Source of the DNA: Veillonella sp.
Lineage (GTDB): Bacteria; Bacillota; Negativicutes; Veillonellales; Veillonellaceae
DNA length: 21,083 bases
Direction of reading: 5' to 3'
Assembly (NCBI RefSeq): GCF_015058545.1
Contig: NZ_SVCB01000039.1
Location: 1 to 21,083, forward strand
The translations under genes were made by a program, and so were the position numbers. Numbering within the stretch: position 1 is the stretch's first letter; every line of letters begins with the position of its first letter. Positions 16,339 through 21,083 of the stretch are shown piece after piece. Under the pieces are notes generated by a model. It was not told the origin of the DNA. It saw nothing but the letters and a program-made list of their open reading frames with translations, and ran no database searches.

Positions 16339-17819
16339 TATTGTCCTCCTGTTGCTAGGTTCATGATGGCTTCCGGTGTGGCGTCGTTGTGGTTTAGTAT
16401 ACCTGCAACGGCTCCTTCGTGAATAACCATGACCCGATCACTCATCCCCAATACTTCAGGGAGTTCCGAGGAGACCATAATAATGGAAACCCCTTGGCTC
16501 GTTAATTCATTCATTAAATCGTAAATATCGCGTTTGGCACCAATGTCGATACCGCGGGTCGGTTCGTCCATGATGATGATGGAAGGGGATAGACCAATCC
16601 ATTTGGCGATGACTACTTTTTGCTGATTACCACCGGATAACGAGGAGGCCGGTAAGTGAACCGATTGAGTTTTAACGCCTAAGCGTTTGGATAAGTTGTC
16701 CGCAAAATCCACCAATTTATTGCTGTTGAGCACATGATTTGGACATACTTGGCCGAGATTAGGCAAGGTAATATTTTTGCCGATGGAAAAGTCAAGAATC
16801 AGACCTTCTCCTTTGCGGTCTTCCGTGATGAAGGCAATCCCGGCTTTAATCGCATCTTCCGGTTTTTTGAAATGGAGATGTTCACCGTTCAAGGTGATTT
16901 CACCACCATCATGTTTGTCGATGCCGAAGATGGCGCGCATGATTTCCGTGCGCCCGGCTCCCATGAGGCCGGCTACACCCAATATTTCGCCTTTACGTAA
17001 ATCAAAGGAAATGGTGCTGTTGAAATCTTTCGGTTTTAAGCCGTTAACGGTGAGGACCACGTCGCCAGGGGTCGTGGTTCTATCGGGATAAAATTCATCG
17101 ATGGAACGACCTACCATGTGACGAACCACTTCATCAACCGATGTTTCTTGAACAGGCTTGGTGCTGATGGTGTGGCCGTCGCGCATAACGGTAATAACAT
17201 CACATTCACTGAACACTTCTTCCATGCGGTGGGAGATGTATACAATGGCTACGCCTTGGGCTTTTAATTGGCGCATCATGCGGAACAAGGTTTCCGTTTC
17301 ACGTTCGGTGAGCGCAGCGGAAGGTTCGTCCATAATAACGACCTTCGCATCGAGCATGAGTACACGCAAAATTTCCGCCATTTGCTGTTGACCGACGGAA
17401 CACTCGCCGGCTTCTTTGGTGAGCGGTAATTCAATATTTAATTCCTTGCATTTGGCCTGTGCTTCAGCGAGCATGGATTTTTTATCGAGCATGCCGAGAC
17501 CATTGCGTTTCGGTTGCATAAGATACAGATTTTCCAAGAGGCTTAGATTTGGCCAAATGTTTAATTCTTGATGGATAAAGGCAATCCCGTTTTTCTCTGC
17601 TTCGCGCGGATTGGCGAAGGTCGTGGCGACGCCATCGACCGTAATAACGCCGGCATCCGCTTTGTGTAAGCCTGTAAGAATGTTCATTAAGGTAGATTTA
17701 CCCGCCCCGTTTTCCCCCATGAGGGCGTGAACTTCACCGGCTTTTAGGGTAATGGCCACGTCTTTTAGAACTTGGTTGGTTCCAAAGGCTTTGGCAATCC
17801 CTGTCATTTTGATTTCCAT
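16338..17819 (-). CDS. rbsA: Ribose ABC transporter ATP-binding protein RbsA
   Basis: RbsA powers ribose import with two ABC domains in one 493-residue chain. Domain 1 has Walker A GENGAGKST (35-43), the Q-loop FIHQE (Q84), signature SVGQQQ (141-146) and Walker B VIMDEP (161-166). Domain 2 has the degenerate Walker A GLMGAGRTE usual in monosaccharide importers, signature LSGGNQQK and Walker B IIIMDEPTRGID. AGGAG precedes the ATG. It lies 17 bp after rbsD and overlaps rbsC by one base. Confidence 0.95.
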   Translation of the reverse strand: MEIKMTGIAKAFGTNQVLKDVAITLKAGEVHALMGENGAGKSTLMNILTGLHKADAGVITVDGVATTFANPREAEKNGIAFIHQELNIWPNLSLLENLYLMQPKRNGLGMLDKKSMLAEAQAKCKELNIELPLTKEAGECSVGQQQMAEILRVLMLDAKVVIMDEPSAALTERETETLFRMMRQLKAQGVAIVYISHRMEEVFSECDVITVMRDGHTISTKPVQETSVDEVVRHMVGRSIDEFYPDRTTTPGDVVLTVNGLKPKDFNSTISFDLRKGEILGVAGLMGAGRTEIMRAIFGIDKHDGGEITLNGEHLHFKKPEDAIKAGIAFITEDRKGEGLILDFSIGKNITLPNLGQVCPNHVLNSNKLVDFADNLSKRLGVKTQSVHLPASSLSGGNQQKVVIAKWIGLSPSIIIMDEPTRGIDIGAKRDIYDLMNELTSQGVSIIMVSSELPEVLGMSDRVMVIHEGAVAGILNHNDATPEAIMNLATGGQ

Positions 17820-17836
17820 TGAAAACTCCTAATCGT

Positions 17837-18250
17837 TTATTTTTCGTCGTTAAAAATGCAATCCGCCTGTAAGATTACATTGGCATACGGTGTGGTTTCA
17901 CCGGTGCGAATAATGCATTTACACTGTTTCGTTGCTTCTTTAAAGGCTTCGTGGTCGGTTCTGACCCATTCGTAGCGATCTTGCGGATATAATTCCTGAA
18001 GAACGGCATAGTTATGGGGATTCATTTCTTCCATAGGGGAGGCAATATGAATCGATTCGGCTTGCATATTGGCTTTCAAGACACGCACTACGGCTTCAAA
18101 ACTTGGTGTTCCGAAAGTGAGAGCTAAGTCAATTTTCTGCACGCCGGCCGGTACGGGCAAACCGCAATCGCCGATGCAAATTGTATCAGTATGACCTAGA
18201 TCGGCTAATACTTTAGCAATGTGACTGTTTAAGATTCCACCTTTTTGCAT
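17837..18250 (-). CDS. rbsD: D-ribose pyranase RbsD
   Basis: RbsD converts the pyranose form of ribose to the furanose form used by ribokinase. The 137 residues match the family: MQKGGILNSHIAKVLADLGHTD with catalytic H20, then ICIGDCGLPVP, and the C-terminal RTGETTPYANVILQA. The ATG lies 2 bp after the rbsK stop, with AGGAG inside the end of rbsK. Intact. Confidence 0.95.
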   Translation of the reverse strand: MQKGGILNSHIAKVLADLGHTDTICIGDCGLPVPAGVQKIDLALTFGTPSFEAVVRVLKANMQAESIHIASPMEEMNPHNYAVLQELYPQDRYEWVRTDHEAFKEATKQCKCIIRTGETTPYANVILQADCIFNDEK

Positions 18251-18252
18251 GA

Positions 18253-19143
18253 TTAACTCCTTTTGGCTAAGAAGGCAGCTACTTCATCAGCCGTAGGCAT
18301 ACCTTCCTGAGCACCTAATTTTAAAATGGAAAGAGCGGCGGCTGCATTGCCGTATTGAAGCGCTTCGTCCATGGATTTATTATTGGCGATGGCTGTGGCA
18401 AAAGCTCCGTTGAAGGTGTCGCCGGCGCCGGTTGTGTCTATCGGCGTTACGGTAAAACCGGGAACGGTGTGAACCATACCGTCTTTGGCATAAGCCACGC
18501 CCTGCTTACCGAGGGTTACGATAATTTTTCCTTCATTGGCAAGCATGGTGTCTTCTGTTGCCTGAGCCGGATATAGTGCAGCTAATTCGTGTTCATTAGG
18601 TGTAATATATGTGGCCGCTTCAAGCCAAGCCGAATCTAAATCGGTGGCCGGAGCGGGGTTTAAGAGGACTTTAATGCCGTTTTTAGAGCATTTTTCCGTA
18701 ATATAGCCAATTGTCGATAAAGGGATTTCGTTTTGAACGAGCACTAAATCTGCTTTTTGGATAGCGTCCCACGCGTTGTCTACAACTTTTTCGTCCACTT
18801 TAGCATTGGCGCCGGCAATAACGATGATGCTGTTATCGCCTTCCGCTAAGGTAATGTGCGCGGTACCGCTGTTTTCACCTTCGATTACGGTGAGGTAATC
18901 AGTATTGATGTTATATTTGTGGAGATTGTCCAAGACCATGCGGCCATAAGCATCATCGCCGATGCAACCGACCATGGTAACCTGAGCCCCCAACTTGGCG
19001 GCCGCTACCGCTTGGTTAGCCCCTTTGCCGCCCGGCGAAATATTAAGCCCCGAGCCCATAATCGTTTCACCGGCTGCGGGACGTTTATCGGCCATGACGG
19101 TAATGTCCATGTTGCAACTGCCGATAACTACGATGTTATTCAT
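18253..19143 (-). CDS. rbsK: Ribokinase RbsK
   Basis: Ribokinase phosphorylates D-ribose to ribose 5-phosphate. This 296-residue PfkB-family kinase shows the N-terminal ribose-binding NMD (11-13), the first PfkB signature GGKGANQA (38-45), the NPAPA and TPNEHE motifs, and the anion hole with catalytic Asp in DTTGAGDTFNGAF. GGAGG lies 7 bases before the ATG. It is the first gene of the rbsKDACB operon, behind two matching operators. No rbsR-type regulator gene is adjacent. Confidence 0.95.
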   Translation of the reverse strand: MNNIVVIGSCNMDITVMADKRPAAGETIMGSGLNISPGGKGANQAVAAAKLGAQVTMVGCIGDDAYGRMVLDNLHKYNINTDYLTVIEGENSGTAHITLAEGDNSIIVIAGANAKVDEKVVDNAWDAIQKADLVLVQNEIPLSTIGYITEKCSKNGIKVLLNPAPATDLDSAWLEAATYITPNEHELAALYPAQATEDTMLANEGKIIVTLGKQGVAYAKDGMVHTVPGFTVTPIDTTGAGDTFNGAFATAIANNKSMDEALQYGNAAAALSILKLGAQEGMPTADEVAAFLAKRS

Positions 19144-19174
19144 TGTAGCCTCCTTAGTATTTAATAACGATTTC

Positions 19175-19190
19175 TCTAGTATACACTAAA
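19175..19190 (-). promoter_or_regulatory. rbs operator 1, overlapping the -10 box
   Basis: TCTAGTATACACTAAA is a near-perfect palindrome and a close copy of the second operator. On the minus strand it contains TATACT (19183-19178), a likely -10 box, so a bound protein would block RNA polymerase. The start point would lie near 19171, 28 bases before the rbsK ATG. Confidence 0.65.
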
Positions 19191-19222
19191 TTTCGTTAAT
19201 TTAACAGATAGTAAAAGTCTTA

Positions 19223-19240
19223 ATTTAGTATATACTAAAT
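19223..19240 (-). promoter_or_regulatory. rbs operator 2
   Basis: ATTTAGTATATACTAAAT is a perfect 18-bp palindrome. Its centre is 49 bp upstream of operator 1. Two matching sites suggest cooperative binding by a dimeric repressor of the LacI or GntR family. The regulator is not in the window. Confidence 0.65.
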
Positions 19241-19438
19241 AATCGTATTTGCCTACTCTAAAAATACAAAAAAAGGGACCATTTGATTGATGGCGGGACA
19301 AAATGTATCCATATAGTGTATCTTAATTAATTTTAAAATGATGATTATTTTTCTAAGAAATAGTAACTGAGCGATTGGTAATTTTTAGGACTATAAAATC
19401 GAAATAAATATGGTAAATTAGGTTTATGCACGTATTTT

Positions 19439-19470
19439 TGATATAATATAATAGAAATTGCTAAGCAATT
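19439..19470 (+). promoter_or_regulatory. Extended -10 promoter and start-site palindrome of the nitroreductase gene
   Basis: TGATATAAT at 19439-19447 matches the extended -10 consensus exactly and is identical to the hsd promoter box. Transcription would begin near 19454. The 15-bp palindrome AATTGCTAAGCAATT (19456-19470) covers the first transcribed bases and could be a repressor site. Confidence 0.5.
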
Positions 19471-19498
19471 ATTTTAAAAAGGAAGGGCTGACGCCATT

Positions 19499-20122
19499 AT
19501 GAGTGCAAATGAACAGGAACGAATGAGTGAGACAGCTTTGGAGGATTCGGCTAAAACGCCTCATTTGATGAGTCTCGAAGCAGCTATCGGGGCGCGCCGG
19601 AGTATTCGCCGTTATGAAGCGGTTCCTGTACCGAGGGCTCATATTGAGCATATGATAGACATGGCTAAAATGTCGCCGTCACCTAAAAATCGTCAGGCCT
19701 GGCGCGTACGCATATTGGATGGGGCCTCAAAAGATGCCTTTGTTGAAATGGGCTATGCTTGTTTACAACGGCTTAAAGAAGCGGGGCAACGTTTCGGCAG
19801 TTTGGAAATCAGTCTGCATGCCATGAAAACGGCCGGCGCCGTACTTATCGTGTATAATCCGTTTGACGATGATATCGATTATGAACGCATCTGGGCTAAA
19901 AGTGATTTACAGGCCTTGGGGGCGTTTATTAATACAATTCTCTTAATGGCGACCGAATACGGTTTAGGTTCTTTGTGGATTAATGATATTTATTTTATTC
20001 AGGAAGAAGCGAAAGCATGGCTTAATTTAAGTCATGAAATTGCAGCGGTTGTAACGATTGGCGTGCCTGCTGAGCATCCATTTGCGAGACCGCGTAAATC
20101 CGTGGCGGAAATTGTGGATTAA
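19499..20122 (+). CDS. Nitroreductase-family FMN-dependent oxidoreductase
   Basis: Nitroreductase-family proteins use FMN to reduce nitro, quinone or related substrates with NAD(P)H. In this 207-residue protein the fold starts near residue 24 (MSLEAAIGARRSIRRYEAVPV), with the FMN-phosphate-binding RRSIRRY at 33-39, SPSPKNRQAWRV at about 58-69, and DLQALGAFINTILLMATEYGLGSLWI (about 135-160), typical of the family. The first 23 residues are polar and have no clear match; the start is uncertain, since AAGGAAGGG is about 12 bases before ATG 19499 and another ATG occurs at 19523. The real substrate is unknown. It is followed after 40 bp by the YjdM-like gene. Confidence 0.88.
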   Translation: MSANEQERMSETALEDSAKTPHLMSLEAAIGARRSIRRYEAVPVPRAHIEHMIDMAKMSPSPKNRQAWRVRILDGASKDAFVEMGYACLQRLKEAGQRFGSLEISLHAMKTAGAVLIVYNPFDDDIDYERIWAKSDLQALGAFINTILLMATEYGLGSLWINDIYFIQEEAKAWLNLSHEIAAVVTIGVPAEHPFARPRKSVAEIVD

Positions 20123-20162
20123 GAGTATATAGTTATATTTTGTAATGTAAAGGAGACTATCA

Positions 20163-20498
20163 ATGAGTGAATTACCTAATTGCCCAAAATGCGGCGAATC
20201 GTATACCTATGAGGATGGCCATCTTTATGTATGTCCTATGTGTGCCCATGAATGGTCTGCCGCCGATGCTGAAACCACCGAAGGTGGTTTAGTTGTGCGT
20301 GATGCCAACGGCAATCTCTTGCAGGACGGCGATTCCGTAACAATCATTAAAGACCTTAAAGTAAAAGGGGCCTCCGTATTAAAACAGGGAACCCGTGTTA
20401 AAAACATTCGCCTCGTTGACGGCGATCACAACATCGATTGCAAAATCGACGGCTTCGGTGCCATGGCGTTGAAGTCGGAGTTCGTAAAAAAGCTGTAA
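20163..20498 (+). CDS. yjdM: YjdM/PhnA-family zinc-ribbon protein
   Basis: This 111-residue protein matches the family once called alkylphosphonate-utilisation PhnA (YjdM). An N-terminal zinc ribbon is formed by C7-x2-C10 and C24-x2-C27, followed by the C-terminal domain GLVVRDANGNLLQDGDSVTIIKDLKVKGAS...IDCKIDGFGAMALKSEFVKK. The biochemical role is poorly known; the older link to phosphonate use is doubtful and no phn genes are present here. AAAGGAG lies 7 bases before the ATG. It probably shares a transcript with the nitroreductase gene and ends before a strong terminator. Confidence 0.93.
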   Translation: MSELPNCPKCGESYTYEDGHLYVCPMCAHEWSAADAETTEGGLVVRDANGNLLQDGDSVTIIKDLKVKGASVLKQGTRVKNIRLVDGDHNIDCKIDGFGAMALKSEFVKKL

Positions 20499-20581
20499 GA
20501 ACGAATAATTTATAAATCCATATTAGTAAGCTAAATTTTGTTTCAGCAATAATGGTTAGATGCAGATTTAGTACTTCATTC

Positions 20582-20613
20582 AAGCAGGGCTCCCTAAAGG
20601 AGCCCTGCTTTTA
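20582..20613 (+). terminator. Intrinsic terminator after yjdM
   Basis: A 12-bp perfect stem (AAGCAGGGCTCC at 20582-20593 with GGAGCCCTGCTT at 20599-20610) with a five-base loop runs into a T tract. It closes the nitroreductase-yjdM transcript. Confidence 0.85.
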
Positions 20614-20786
20614 TCATATAATTTTTTAGTGTGATTTCAGTATGTGTTAAAGTTAGAGTACTCTGCATAATTAGCAATGTTATTTTATAACCGTCGGGTC
20701 TACAATATAGCTATGGAAAAAAGAATTGAAGGTACTCGAGACCATAGAATTGACGACAGTTCTTAGCTGTCAGAAAGGAACATATT

Positions 20787-20899
20787 ATGAATATTTTATT
20801 TATTAATGGAAGTCCGAATAAAGAAGGGAATACGGCCTGACCTATATGGGCATGGCCAAGAATGCTAAAGAGGCAGTAACATTAGCTGCTTCCTTATAA
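20787..20899 (+). pseudogene. Internally deleted remnant of an NADPH-dependent FMN reductase gene
   Basis: The start of a flavodoxin-fold flavin reductase is readable from ATG 20787 behind AGAAAGGA: MNILFINGSPNKEGNTA, with the GSPxKxGNT FMN-binding loop, then TGA at 20838. Directly after, in another frame, 20840-20899 reads TYMGMAKNAKEAVTLAASL and a stop, which looks like the C-terminal helix of the same kind of protein. The middle, expected to be well over 100 residues, is missing, so the gene has lost its core by deletion and cannot make a working product. The family call rests on a short N-terminal motif; the C-terminal match is weaker. Confidence 0.6.
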
Positions 20900-20947
20900 T
20901 ATGCAGTATAATTAAATAAGAAAACAAAAAGGACAGGTTCGTCGTGA

Positions 20948-20994
20948 ACTGCACCCCAAAAATTGGACACAATTTTTGGAGGTGCAGTTTTTTT
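20948..20994 (+). terminator. Terminator-like hairpin before the transposase start
   Basis: A 17-bp stem with one bulged base (20948-20964 with 20971-20988) is followed by seven T (20988-20994) just before the transposase ATG. The GGAGG ribosome binding site (20978-20982) is inside the 3' arm. Transcripts entering from outside the element would form this hairpin and be ended or left untranslated. Confidence 0.6.
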
Positions 20995-21083
20995 ATGGCA
21001 AAGTATTCTAAAGAAATTAAAGAAAAAGTTTACTGTCTATTTGAGCGTGGATGGGGATTCCATGCAACTGCTAAAGAATTAAA
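20995..21083 (+). CDS. IS3-family transposase OrfA, N-terminal fragment
   Basis: The first 29 codons, MAKYSKEIKEKVYCLFERGW and onward to HATAKEL, are the start of a helix-turn-helix of the type in IS3/IS150 OrfA, which binds the element ends. The reading frame is open to the window edge. GGAGG lies 12 bases before ATG 20995. OrfB with the DDE domain would lie outside the window. Confidence 0.75.
   Translation, partial: MAKYSKEIKEKVYCLFERGWGFHATAKEL

Larger units (their letters stand above)
19144..19498. other. Divergent control region between rbs operon and nitroreductase gene
   Basis: This 355-bp stretch has no gene. The left part carries the two rbs operators and their promoter on the minus strand; the right part carries an extended -10 promoter and a short palindrome for the nitroreductase gene. 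The middle (about 19260-19400) is A+T-rich with nothing I can assign. Confidence 0.6.
20945..21083 (+). mobile_element. Left end of an IS3-family insertion sequence (IS150-like), cut by the window edge
   Basis: TGAACTGCACCCCAAAAATT from 20945 resembles the terminal inverted repeats of IS150-type IS3 elements, which start with TG and are C-rich. It is followed 50 bp later by the first transposase gene. Only this end is in the window, so the right repeat and target duplication cannot be checked. Confidence 0.65.

Noticed and set aside
20711..20747. CTATGG/CCATAG inverted repeat upstream of the flavin reductase remnant
   Set aside because: Only 6 bp with a 25-base spacer; expected by chance in A+T-rich intergenic DNA.
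20944..20997. GTG at 20944 as an in-frame upstream start for the transposase, using the AAAGGACAGG outside the IS
   Set aside because: It is in frame, but the added residues come from the inverted repeat and hairpin; ATG 20995 fits OrfA of the family.

Overview
The window looks like chromosomal DNA from a low-to-moderate GC member of the Negativicutes, most likely Veillonella or a close relative. This rests on the gene repertoire, the FloA/NfeD pair and general protein character; no rRNA or other marker gene is present to prove it. No tRNA, rRNA or CRISPR array was seen.

Layout. Positions 1-464 are gene-free and hold two hairpin/terminator structures, an inverted repeat and an extended -10 promoter. 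Positions 465-6671 are a type I restriction-modification locus, hsdM-hsdS-hsdR. It is visibly more A+T-rich than its surroundings, and hsdM (two single-base losses) and hsdR (one net +1 shift) are frameshifted. A Nudix hydrolase (6727-7344) and a convergent flavodoxin (7429-7902) share a bidirectional terminator; the flavodoxin has a MerR-type promoter with a 19-bp spacer. Positions 8078-10444 are a membrane-microdomain operon: short NfeD, flotillin FloA, and an unrecognised membrane-anchored Pro/Arg/Gln-rich protein. A densely palindromic control region (10445-10717) precedes a siroheme/[4Fe-4S] nitrite/sulfite reductase (10718-12286).

On the minus strand follow a class I aminotransferase and an overlapping Lrp/AsnC regulator (13651-14162) broken by one missing base, then a complete ribose operon read from 19143 down to 14490 (rbsK, rbsD, rbsA, rbsC, rbsB) with two matching palindromic operators in front. 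On the plus strand are a nitroreductase-family flavoprotein and a YjdM/PhnA-like zinc-ribbon protein. The right edge holds an internally deleted remnant of a flavin reductase gene and the left end of an IS3-family element whose transposase start lies behind a terminator-like hairpin.

How the genes work together. The rbs genes form one pathway: RbsB binds ribose, RbsC/RbsA import it, RbsD converts pyranose to furanose, RbsK phosphorylates it. NfeD, FloA and the third protein probably act together at the membrane. The Lrp-family protein probably controls its downstream aminotransferase. The hsd genes would form a restriction-modification complex if the frameshifts are sequencing errors; if real, HsdM and HsdR are inactive and HsdS is an orphan. 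No clearly new multi-gene system was found. The most interesting signals are the regulatory architecture before the reductase, the MerR-type flavodoxin promoter, and the uncharacterised third gene of the flotillin operon.
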